Shown here: piece after piece, positions 5,542 through 12,061 of the stretch
Layout: each line of letters begins with the position of its first letter
Position numbering within the stretch: position 1 is the first letter of the stretch
Assembly (NCBI GenBank): GCA_030148625.1
Contig: JASBTC010000071.1
Span: 1-12,061, forward strand
Length of the DNA stretch: 12,061 nt
Reading direction: 5' to 3'
Source of the DNA: Sphingobium sp.
GTDB taxonomy: Bacteria; Pseudomonadota; Alphaproteobacteria; Sphingomonadales; Sphingomonadaceae
Notes under the pieces: generated by a model
Databases searched by the model: none
What the model was told of the DNA's origin: nothing
Seen by the model: only the letters and a program-made list of their open reading frames with translations
Made by a program: the position numbers and the translations under genes

Positions 5542-5592
5542 ACCGCAAAATGATCCATTCTGATTTTTTCGGCAAAACGGATCCGCAGCCGC

Positions 5593-7413
5593 TCAGGCGG
5601 CTGCGCTGTCCTGGGTTCCGGACAGGCTGGATGCACGCAGCGACTGGTTGCGGCCGCGACGTTTCGCTTCGAGCAGCACCGCATCGGCGCGGTTGATGAG
5701 GTTGTTGGGCGGGCTGTCCTCCGGCGACGCCGCGACGCCCACCGAAACCGTGACATTGCCCAGGATCCGGCCGCGATAGGCCAGCGACGCCGAGGCAACC
5801 GCGATGCGCAGCTGCTCCGCCAGATTGAGCGCCGACGATGCATCGGCATCGGGCAGCAGAACCGAAAACTCCTCGCCGCCGAACCGATAGACACTGCCGG
5901 CCGCGCCGATCACTTCCAGCATGATCTGCGCGACATGCTGCATCACCGCATCGCCGGCATCATGGCCGAACTCGTCGTTGAACCGCTTGAAATGGTCGAT
6001 ATCGATCATCAGGCAAGCCAGGCCTTCGCCCGTGCGATCGCGCGTGCGCCGATTGAGCGCCTCGTCGAGCGAGCGGCGATTGAACAGGCCGGTCAGCGCA
6101 TCCTTGATCGCAAGATTGGTCAGCCGCTCGCGCAGGCGGAGATTGGCGAGCGCAAGGCCGATATTCTCCGCCATCAGTTCGAGATAGAGCCGCGTCGTCT
6201 CCGCCGACTCATGTCCGGCGGCTTCCTCGAAATAGAGCAGGCCGACAGTGTCGCCCTGCGCGGTCAGCGGAACGCACAGGCTCGCCACGTCGATCTCGCC
6301 GATATGCGGGCAGGCGACATCGCTCCTCTCGCGATTGCTGACATGCGGACGGCCGCGGCGCAGCCCCCAGCATGCCGTCGAGGGAAAGGCGGTGGTCGGC
6401 TGTACAGGGTCGAGCCAGGTGCCGACGCGCGACAGCCCGGTGCGGCTGTCGTTGAGCACATAGAGATTCCCCGGCAGGCCCGGAAAGATCTGCGGCGCGA
6501 AACAGGTGACAACCTCGGCCAGTTCGTCCTGCGAATCGCACGCCTGCAGCCGGTGCATCATCTGCAGGATCAGATCCTTGGTCTCGCGATCCGCCTTTTG
6601 CGCGGCGTCGAGCTTGTCGCGTTCGAGCCCGTTGTTGCGGAAGACCTCGATCGCCGTGGTCATGTCGCCAATCTCGTCGCGTCGGCGGGCGGGCGGAACA
6701 TCGACGGCATAATCCTGATTGGCCAGACGCGTGACGATGCCCGCCATCCGCACGAGCGGTAACGCGACGCGGCGGCGAAGCACGAAATAAAGCACGCCCA
6801 GGAACAAGGCCGCGGTCAGCCCGAGCATGATCTTCGCGACCAGGCTCAGCGCATCGCTGGTCGTCTGCGCCTGCGCCACCGCCGTGTCGGACCGCGCGGC
6901 GACCAGGTCGCGGAAACGCACGACCGGATCGAGCACCGCCGCCTGCGCGCGTTCATGATCCGGCCCGAACAGCAATTGCGTGGCGCCGTCGCGGTCGCCG
7001 GCCTGCATCTTCGCGACGCCGGCGCGCTCGATCGCGTCGAGCTCGTCGAGATTGCGTTCGGCCTGATGCAGCGCCGCGCTTTCGGCCGGCGCCAGACCCA
7101 GGCGCTTGAGGCCATCGATGGCGCGTTCGCGCGCACGGATCTCACGCTCCTCGCGAAGGAATGCCGCAAGATGACGGTCGGCGCCGCGCATGACGTAAAG
7201 CCGAGCCTCGTCGGCGCGCTTCTCCGATTCCAGCGCCAGCGTCTCACCGAATTCCTCGAGCGTCAGCTTGTGCTCGATCGCGATGCGCTCGTCGGTGGCC
7301 GCCTTGGCCGAAAGCAGGAAGGCGACGCCCGAAACCGCCGTCAGGACGACGGTGAGACCATAGGCCCAGTTGGTGATGGTGCTGATCCGCATCGAACCAG
7401 TCTTAATCGACAC
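5593..7413 (-). CDS. Membrane sensor diguanylate cyclase (HAMP-GAF-GGDEF)
   Basis: This 606-residue protein should make cyclic di-GMP from two GTP. It has a first membrane helix at about residues 14-36, a helical extracytoplasmic sensor at about 37-190, a second helix at about 192-213, HAMP at about 214-268, GAF at about 285-425 and GGDEF from about 436. The active site is GGEEF at 512-516, and DIDHFKRFND and GHDAGD are intact. The RxxD inhibitory site is missing (GAAG in its place), so product feedback is not expected there. The GAF domain carries CWGLRRGRPH at 348-357 and CPH at 368-370, a possible metal or redox site. The start is GTG at 7413 with weak Shine-Dalgarno support; ATG at 7392 (residue 8) is an alternative. 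It lies 29 bp after the PAS-GGDEF gene, so the pair is probably one operon. The signal sensed is unknown. Confidence 0.92.
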   Translation of the reverse strand: MSIKTGSMRISTITNWAYGLTVVLTAVSGVAFLLSAKAATDERIAIEHKLTLEEFGETLALESEKRADEARLYVMRGADRHLAAFLREEREIRARERAIDGLKRLGLAPAESAALHQAERNLDELDAIERAGVAKMQAGDRDGATQLLFGPDHERAQAAVLDPVVRFRDLVAARSDTAVAQAQTTSDALSLVAKIMLGLTAALFLGVLYFVLRRRVALPLVRMAGIVTRLANQDYAVDVPPARRRDEIGDMTTAIEVFRNNGLERDKLDAAQKADRETKDLILQMMHRLQACDSQDELAEVVTCFAPQIFPGLPGNLYVLNDSRTGLSRVGTWLDPVQPTTAFPSTACWGLRRGRPHVSNRERSDVACPHIGEIDVASLCVPLTAQGDTVGLLYFEEAAGHESAETTRLYLELMAENIGLALANLRLRERLTNLAIKDALTGLFNRRSLDEALNRRTRDRTGEGLACLMIDIDHFKRFNDEFGHDAGDAVMQHVAQIMLEVIGAAGSVYRFGGEEFSVLLPDADASSALNLAEQLRIAVASASLAYRGRILGNVTVSVGVAASPEDSPPNNLINRADAVLLEAKRRGRNQSLRASSLSGTQDSAAA

Positions 7414-7442
7414 GCGTTGAAGTGTGGTTAAGGATCCGGACC

Positions 7443-8396
7443 CTAATTCAGCGCGTCGGCCGACCGCAGCGTATTCCGGCCCGCGCGCTTGGCCGCATAG
7501 AGCGCGGCGTCGGCCGCGACGAACATCGCCTCGGCATCATAGGCAAAGGGGTCGGCGGTATGCGCGATGCCCGCCGAGGCGCTCAGCTCCAACAGGCGGC
7601 CCTGCCAGAAGATCGGCATGGCCAGGCTGGCAAGGAGGTCCGCAACCTGCCGATCCAGCGTCTGCGGGGGCCAATGCGGACGGGCAAGCACCGCAAATTC
7701 GTCGCCACCGATCCTGGCCACCATCAATGCATTGTGAAATCCGGCCGAAAGCCGCTTCGCAACCGCTTCCAGACAGGCATCCCCGGCGGCATGGCCGCTG
7801 CTATCGTTGATCTGCTTGAAACCATCGATATCGAACAGGACCAGCGCGCCCAACGGCGACATCTCCGGATCGGCCAGACGTCCGTCGAGGAACCGGCCCT
7901 GGAAGATCGCGCGATTGACCAACCCGGTCAGCGCATCGCGTTCGGCCAGCTTTCGCATGGCCTCCCAACGCGCTCTTTCCTCGGTGATGTCGTGCTTCAG
8001 GCCGTACAGATGAGTCACGCGCTCACCCCGGCACACGACATCGGCGGTCAGGCGCATCCAGCGATGGGCGCCGTCGGTGCGCCTGATCCGCGCATCCATG
8101 CTGAAACAACGCCGCCGGCTGATCGCCTCCATGCGAAGCCGTTCCATCGCTTCGCGCGATTCGTCGCAATACATTGCAACGGCATCCCCGCGCGTAATCT
8201 CCGATCCCTCCGGAATGCCGAACAGATCGAACACGCCTGTGGTCCAGCTCAATGCCTCGGTCGCAAGATCGCATTCCCACGCGCCGATCCCGGCAAGCAT
8301 CGTCGCGCGGGCAAGCAGGTCGGGCGCGGCGCTGGCTCGGCCCCACCGCATATCGAGCGGGATCGAACGAGTCGGATCGGGTCGGTGCAGGATCAT
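7443..8396 (-). CDS. PAS-GGDEF diguanylate cyclase
   Basis: The protein of about 317 residues has no membrane segment. A PAS domain covers roughly residues 25-145 (GIGAWECDLATEALSWT near the start, then GLKHDITEERARWE at the PAC end). A full GGDEF domain follows, with DALTGLVNRAIF, FDIDGFKQIND, GHAAGD and GGDEF at about 230-234. The catalytic residues are intact, so cyclic di-GMP synthesis is predicted. The residues where the RxxD inhibitory site would be read HNAL, so that site is absent. I chose ATG at 8396, which has GGGG about 8 bases upstream; TTG at 8411, with AGGGG 7 bases upstream, is a real alternative adding five residues. The gene precedes the HAMP-GAF-GGDEF gene by 29 bp on the same strand. 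The ligand of the PAS domain cannot be told. Confidence 0.9.
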   Translation of the reverse strand: MILHRPDPTRSIPLDMRWGRASAAPDLLARATMLAGIGAWECDLATEALSWTTGVFDLFGIPEGSEITRGDAVAMYCDESREAMERLRMEAISRRRCFSMDARIRRTDGAHRWMRLTADVVCRGERVTHLYGLKHDITEERARWEAMRKLAERDALTGLVNRAIFQGRFLDGRLADPEMSPLGALVLFDIDGFKQINDSSGHAAGDACLEAVAKRLSAGFHNALMVARIGGDEFAVLARPHWPPQTLDRQVADLLASLAMPIFWQGRLLELSASAGIAHTADPFAYDAEAMFVAADAALYAAKRAGRNTLRSADALN

Positions 8397-8531
8397 ATGG
8401 CACCCCGGCAATCCGCTGCCCCTGTCGATCGCACCCTGCTCATCGGATCGACGATAAGCGCCAATGGATTAAGGCCAAGTTAGCCAAGCGATATCCCCGC
8501 ACACCCGATCCATATCGATACATCCACATTT

Positions 8532-9173
8532 CTAGGGTGCACGGCGCGCGGTGGTGACCTTGATCGGGGCGGCGATCATCTGCCCTTTCATCACGCCTTC
8601 GCCCTGGGTCGCGGAGGTCGGCGCCTGGAGGATGCGGCGGACGACGTCCATGCCCTCGACCACCCGGCCAAAGACCGCGAAGCCCTGATTGTCGCCGGGC
8701 TTGGTCGGATCGGCATCGAGCGAAACCAGATCGCCGATGGTGATGAAGAAATCGGACGTGGCGGTGCCCGGCGCATCGCGCGCCATCGAGATCGCGCCGT
8801 CCAGATGCGACAGACCGGTCAGGGTGGTCGGTTCGTGTTTGATCTTGGGCAGCAGCTTTTTGGGGTCGTTCCTGATGCCCGCCTGGATCAGGCCATAGCC
8901 CTCCCCAACCTTCAGCGCGCGATAGAAGCTCATCCCGTCGAAGCGCTTCTGATCGACATAACGCAGGAAATTGGCGGTGCTGATCGGCGCCCGCTCCTTT
9001 TCCAGCTCAAGCACGATCGCGCCTTCGCTGGTCTGGAGCGTGACGCGGACGGTCGCCGGCTTCGGGGCGGCGGCGGGGGCCGGCTGGGCGGCGGGTGCGG
9101 GAGCAGGCTGCTGGGCGAAGACCGGGGGGACGGCAAGGCACAGCAGCGCCAGAGGTGCGAATCGTCTCAACAT
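8532..9173 (-). CDS. Cyclophilin-type peptidyl-prolyl cis-trans isomerase, secreted
   Basis: This 213-residue protein should catalyse proline isomerisation during folding of exported proteins. A signal peptide covers residues 1-20 (ending PVFA), followed by a Pro/Ala-rich linker to about residue 40, so the enzyme is periplasmic or anchored near the membrane. The cyclophilin domain (about 41-210) keeps TSEGAIVLELEKERAP, FYR with the catalytic-type Arg85, Gln97, GAISMARDAPGTATSDFFI and FAVFGRVVEGMDVV. The FYR loop is about four residues longer than in human cyclophilin A, SQFF is changed to SDFF, and the tryptophan and histidine of the classic drug-binding pocket are not evident, as in many bacterial forms. 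The start is ATG at 9173 with only a weak Shine-Dalgarno. It is divergent from the sigma factor gene and 120 bp upstream of the diguanylate cyclase pair. Confidence 0.93.
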   Translation of the reverse strand: MLRRFAPLALLCLAVPPVFAQQPAPAPAAQPAPAAAPKPATVRVTLQTSEGAIVLELEKERAPISTANFLRYVDQKRFDGMSFYRALKVGEGYGLIQAGIRNDPKKLLPKIKHEPTTLTGLSHLDGAISMARDAPGTATSDFFITIGDLVSLDADPTKPGDNQGFAVFGRVVEGMDVVRRILQAPTSATQGEGVMKGQMIAAPIKVTTARRAP

Positions 9174-9215
9174 CCGACAGGTCTAACCCGGAATCGGAAC
9201 GGAAACCTATCGGGC

Positions 9216-9244
9216 TTGACGGGTCTGGGCTGGCGGCATCTTAT
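9216..9244 (+). promoter_or_regulatory. Probable sigma-70-type promoter of the ECF sigma/kinase operon
   Basis: TTGACG (9216-9221) and TCTTAT (9239-9244) are separated by 17 nt, a good housekeeping-type spacing. Transcription would start near 9251, about 26 nt before the ATG at 9277, with GGGGAC (9263-9268) as the likely ribosome binding site. This is read from sequence only. It would mean the operon does not depend on its own sigma factor. Confidence 0.45.
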
Positions 9245-9276
9245 GCGCCGGGGTCAATCGCCGGGGACTCGATCGC

Positions 9277-9828
9277 ATGCATGTCGCGGCCGCACAGGAC
9301 GCAGGGGCGGACTCCGCCGCACCGCCGCGCATGCTGCTGATCGATTGCTATGCCGAAATGCGCCGCACGGCCCGCGCCATGATCAGCGGCGAAAGCGATC
9401 TGTCCTTCCAGCCCACCGATCTCGCGCATGAAGCGGCAATCCGGCTGATGGGGCTGGATCGCATCGAAGTGAACGGCCAAAGCCATATGCTGGCGTTGTC
9501 GGCGCGGGTGATGCGCCAGGCGCTGATCGACGAGATCCGGCGCGCCCGGGCCGCCAAGCGTCAGGCGCCGGACTCGCTGACCGAATGGCCGGGCGGCGGC
9601 CGCACCCGGATCGATCTCGATATCCTCGACGACGCCCTGCGCGCGCTTGCCGAGGTGTCCGCCGAACATGCCGAGATCGTCGAGCTGCGCTTTTCGCTCG
9701 GCCTGACCGTCGAGGAAGCCGCGGCCGCGACGGGCATCACCACCCGCACGGTCAAGCGCCGCTGGCAGGCCGCGCGCGCCTGGTTGCAGCGCTATCTCGA
9801 AACGGACGGGGCCGTTGCCCACGCTTGA
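9277..9828 (+). CDS. ECF-type RNA polymerase sigma factor
   Basis: This 183-residue protein fits the ECF sigma group (Sigma70_ECF/TIGR02999-like) that is often encoded beside Ser/Thr kinases. The sigma-2 region lies at about residues 20-95, with the conserved QPTDLAHEAAIRL and ALIDEIRRARAAKRQ segments. The sigma-4 region at about 115-175 has the helix-turn-helix TVEEAAAATGITTRTVKRRW, which would read the -35 element. It should direct RNA polymerase to a small regulon. No anti-sigma gene is nearby. The next gene, a membrane kinase, overlaps its last 14 bases, which suggests translational coupling and control by phosphorylation, as proposed for ECF groups with cognate kinases. The ATG at 9277 has GGGGAC about 8 bases upstream. 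The target promoters are not known. Confidence 0.9.
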   Translation: MHVAAAQDAGADSAAPPRMLLIDCYAEMRRTARAMISGESDLSFQPTDLAHEAAIRLMGLDRIEVNGQSHMLALSARVMRQALIDEIRRARAAKRQAPDSLTEWPGGGRTRIDLDILDDALRALAEVSAEHAEIVELRFSLGLTVEEAAAATGITTRTVKRRWQAARAWLQRYLETDGAVAHA

Positions 9829-12061
9829 GGCCAGGCGCCGGGCGCTGCTGCTCTTCGAGCGGCTGCTCGACCTTCCGGCCGGCGCGCCGCAGCGCGCAAC
9901 CATGTTCGATGGCGAGTCGCCCGAGATACTGGCCGAAGTCGCAGCACTCGAAGCGGCGGAGGCACGCAGCGCCGAAAGCTTCGCCACCGCATTCGATGGC
10001 GACGAACCCATCCTCCCCGGCGAACGGCCGCAGCGCGTCGGCGCCTATCGGCTTGAGGCGCTGATCGGCGAAGGCGGCATGGGCGAGGTCTGGCGCGGAT
10101 CGCGCGACGACGGGCTGTTCGAGCATCGCGTCGCGATCAAGCTTATCCGTCCTGGCATCGTCTCCGCCGCGGCCGAAGCGCGCTTTGCCGACGAGCGCCG
10201 CCTGCTCGCGCGGCTCGACCATCCGGGCGTCGCGCGGATCATCGATGGCGGGGTGAGCGAGGGCGGCTGGCCCTATCTGGTCACCGAACTGGTCGAAGGC
10301 CGACCGATCGAGGCGCAGGTTGCGACAGATGGCGGCACGCTGCGGCAGATTGCGTCACTGGTGCGCGAAGCGGCGAGCGCGATCCAGGCCGCGCACGGCC
10401 AGCTGATCGTCCATGCCGATATCAAGCCGGGCAATCTGCTTGTCACGGCGCACGGCCGGGTGAAGCTCGTCGATTTCGGCATCGCGCGGCTGATCGACGA
10501 CAGCGCAGAAGCGCCGATCGGACTCCAGCCGATGACCCGAGCCTATGCCAGCCCCGAACGGGTGGCGGGCGCGCTGCCCGACGTCGCGGACGATATCCAT
10601 GCGCTGGGCGTGGTGCTGCGCGATCTGGCCGCCGACCGGCCACGCGATCCCGGCATTGCCGCGATCGTCGCGCGGGCGTCCGCCCCCGTCGCGGCCGATC
10701 GCTATCCCACCATGGAGGCGATGGGCGCCGATCTCGACCGCTGGCTCGCCGACCGGCCGGTCGGCGCGCATCCCCTCTCGATCCGCTATCGCGGCGGGCG
10801 CTTCGCCAAACGCCATCGCTTCGGCATGGCGGCGAGCGGCATCGCGATCCTTGCCATGCTCGCCGCCGCGGCAATCGGGATAATCGGCCATATCCGCGCG
10901 GAAAGCGCGCGCGAAGCCGAAGCGCAGCGTGTCGCCGATCTTCGCTCGGTCTCGCATTATCTGCTGTTCGATCTTCAGGCGGAGATGGCGCGCCAGCCCA
11001 ATTCGCTCGCCATGCGCACGCGCATCGCCGAGCGGCTCCAGCTCTATCTCGATCGTATGGCCGCCGATCGCCGCGCGACGCCGCTGATCCGGATGGAAGC
11101 GGCGGAGGGGCTGGTCCGCCTCGCCGAGCAGCAGGGCGATCCGGGCCAGGCCAATCTCGGCCAGCCGGTCTATTCCCGCCGCAATCTCGAACGCGCCGCC
11201 AATCTCACGCGCGGCCTGCCCGGCCCCGACGCCGCCATGCTGCGTGCGCGGATCAGCATGGCGCTGGCACGGCAGATCACGATCTACGACCATGCGCTCG
11301 CCCGCGCCGACATGCTGCTCACCGGCGCCCTCGCCGACCTCGACGCCGCGGGCGTGGCGGGAAACCGGCTGCGCGCCACCTATCTCACCGAATTGTCCAC
11401 GCTGCGCGCCTGGCAGAACCGCTATGATGCGGCGATCGCGGCCGCCCAGTCCGCGATGCGTCAGCCCCTGCCCGCCGACCCGCGCGAAGCGGCGCTGCTA
11501 TCGTCGCGCATCGCCGACATCCTCGCCGAGAGCATCTTCTATCGCGGCGATCACGCGGCGGCGGTGGCGCCATATCGCAAACAGCTCGCGATCCTTACCG
11601 ACGCCCGGAAGCGTTGGCCCGACGATGCCAAGATCCGCCGCAACTTCGCACGCGCGACCTGGGCGCTGGGCACCACCCTGATCGATCTCGGCCGCTTCGC
11701 CGAAGCACTGCCGATGCTCGAACAGGGCCTGACCGAAATCCGCGCGATGATCGCGCAGGACCGTGACAATGCCGATGCCGTGCGGATGCTGCGTATCCAG
11801 GAGATCGCCTACACCCAGGCGCTGGGCGGCGTCGGTCGCGCGGAGGAGGCCATCGCGATGCTCAAGCTCAATGTCGAGCAGCGCCGCCAGGCGTGGCTGG
11901 CACAGGCGGGAGAAGCGATGCGGCTGCGCGACTATGCCATCGCCATCGCCGCGCTCGGCGATCTCCAGGCCGAGCATGGCCGCACCACCGATGCCTGCCG
12001 GACCTATGATCAGGCCGAAATCATGTTCGGGCGGCTGAAGCGCGACGGCAAGTTCATCGAT
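9815..12061 (+). CDS. Membrane Ser/Thr protein kinase with TPR-like sensor region (3' end outside window)
   Basis: The frame stays open from TTG at 9815 to the window end (749 codons seen). An N-terminal helical segment of about 70 residues precedes a PknB-type kinase domain (about 75-320). It has the glycine loop GEGGMGEVW (85-93), the ATP-binding Lys109, the probable helix-C Glu127, the catalytic loop HADIKPGN (200-207), DFG (220-222) and YASPE ending at 248. Asp, Lys and Asn of the catalytic loop are kept, but the usual HRD arginine is alanine. The C-lobe is short between DIHALG and the end. One membrane helix (about 337-358) follows, then a long helical region with TPR-like repeats, probably periplasmic. 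The TTG start overlaps the sigma factor stop and has GGAC/GGGG just upstream; the ATG at 9902 is an alternative but would cut the conserved start. The kinase probably controls the adjacent sigma factor. Confidence 0.88.
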   Translation, partial: MPTLEARRRALLLFERLLDLPAGAPQRATMFDGESPEILAEVAALEAAEARSAESFATAFDGDEPILPGERPQRVGAYRLEALIGEGGMGEVWRGSRDDGLFEHRVAIKLIRPGIVSAAAEARFADERRLLARLDHPGVARIIDGGVSEGGWPYLVTELVEGRPIEAQVATDGGTLRQIASLVREAASAIQAAHGQLIVHADIKPGNLLVTAHGRVKLVDFGIARLIDDSAEAPIGLQPMTRAYASPERVAGALPDVADDIHALGVVLRDLAADRPRDPGIAAIVARASAPVAADRYPTMEAMGADLDRWLADRPVGAHPLSIRYRGGRFAKRHRFGMAASGIAILAMLAAAAIGIIGHIRAESAREAEAQRVADLRSVSHYLLFDLQAEMARQPNSLAMRTRIAERLQLYLDRMAADRRATPLIRMEAAEGLVRLAEQQGDPGQANLGQPVYSRRNLERAANLTRGLPGPDAAMLRARISMALARQITIYDHALARADMLLTGALADLDAAGVAGNRLRATYLTELSTLRAWQNRYDAAIAAAQSAMRQPLPADPREAALLSSRIADILAESIFYRGDHAAAVAPYRKQLAILTDARKRWPDDAKIRRNFARATWALGTTLIDLGRFAEALPMLEQGLTEIRAMIAQDRDNADAVRMLRIQEIAYTQALGGVGRAEEAIAMLKLNVEQRRQAWLAQAGEAMRLRDYAIAIAALGDLQAEHGRTTDACRTYDQAEIMFGRLKRDGKFID

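Larger units (their letters stand above)
5064..5592. other. Gene-poor intergenic region with operators, hairpins and repeats
   Basis: I see no convincing gene in these 529 bases. An open + frame (5121-5522) starts inside an operator and runs across several hairpins, its third-position GC is lower than that of the neighbours, and its product is unrecognised. Reading on the minus strand from the diguanylate cyclase stop, the region holds a Fur-like promoter (5541-5513), a 7-bp tandem repeat (5488-5461), a hairpin repeat (5437-5407), a small hairpin (5394-5381), a strong GC hairpin (5374-5344) and another small one (5336-5322). About 170 bp of unexplained sequence follows, then two tandem promoter-operator units in front of the receptor gene. 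Confidence 0.6.

Noticed and set aside
7422..8483. Long + frame antisense to the PAS-GGDEF gene
   Set aside because: The minus strand encodes an intact PAS-GGDEF protein over the same bases. The plus product looks like reverse-strand composition.
8412..8531. Search for a promoter and operator before the diguanylate cyclase pair
   Set aside because: Several TTGG-like and TTAAT-like strings occur on the minus strand, but none pairs with a good partner at 16-18 bp. The ATATCGAT string at 8513-8520 is too short to call.
9196..9200. GGAAC resembling an ECF -35 element upstream of the sigma gene (autoregulation)
   Set aside because: No matching ECF-type -10 is seen at 16-17 bp, whereas a TTGACG/TCTTAT pair with 17-bp spacing lies just downstream.
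10355..11293. Long - frame antisense to the kinase gene
   Set aside because: The plus strand carries all kinase motifs and a membrane helix in one unbroken frame. The minus product is Arg/Ala/Asp-rich shadow.

Overview
The window looks like chromosomal DNA of a GC-rich alphaproteobacterium, most likely a sphingomonad. This rests on strongly GC-biased third codon positions, a TonB-dependent receptor behind promoters of the form TTGACA-N17-TAGCA(T/G) with Fur-like dyads, and the style of the ECF sigma/Ser-Thr kinase pair. No organism-specific marker gene is present, so the assignment is an inference.

Positions 1-2453 (+ strand) hold the end of an operon: the last codons of a hydrophobic protein, then a DUF2271 secreted protein, a DUF4198 secreted protein and an ApbE-type FAD:protein FMN transferase. 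Family knowledge links DUF2271, DUF4198, PepSY membrane proteins and ApbE to extracytosolic flavin and metal redox systems that sit near iron receptors. Convergent to it (2679-5063, - strand) is a siderophore-type TonB-dependent receptor. The 225-bp convergent gap holds a REP/REPIN-like inverted repeat and a perfect 12-bp hairpin next to the receptor stop codon. Together these genes read as an iron acquisition and reduction neighbourhood.

The stretch 5064-5592 has no convincing gene but is rich in structure. It holds two good copies and one degenerate copy of a Fur-like promoter-operator, a second copy of the hairpin repeat found after the receptor, a strong GC-rich terminator-like hairpin and a 7-bp tandem repeat. 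One Fur-like promoter (5513-5541) points at hairpins and no gene. It is either a candidate iron-responsive small RNA or the scar of a lost receptor gene, and this is the most interesting part of the window.

Positions 5593-8396 (- strand) encode two adjacent diguanylate cyclases: a PAS-GGDEF protein and, 29 bp downstream, a membrane sensor with HAMP, GAF and GGDEF. Both have intact catalytic motifs and no RxxD inhibitory site. Next is a secreted cyclophilin-type peptidyl-prolyl isomerase (8532-9173, - strand). Divergent from it is an ECF sigma factor (9277-9828, + strand) whose end overlaps a membrane Ser/Thr protein kinase with a long C-terminal sensor region (9815 to the window end, incomplete). 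The sigma factor and kinase likely form one signalling unit. No tRNA, rRNA, CRISPR array, insertion sequence or phage gene was seen.
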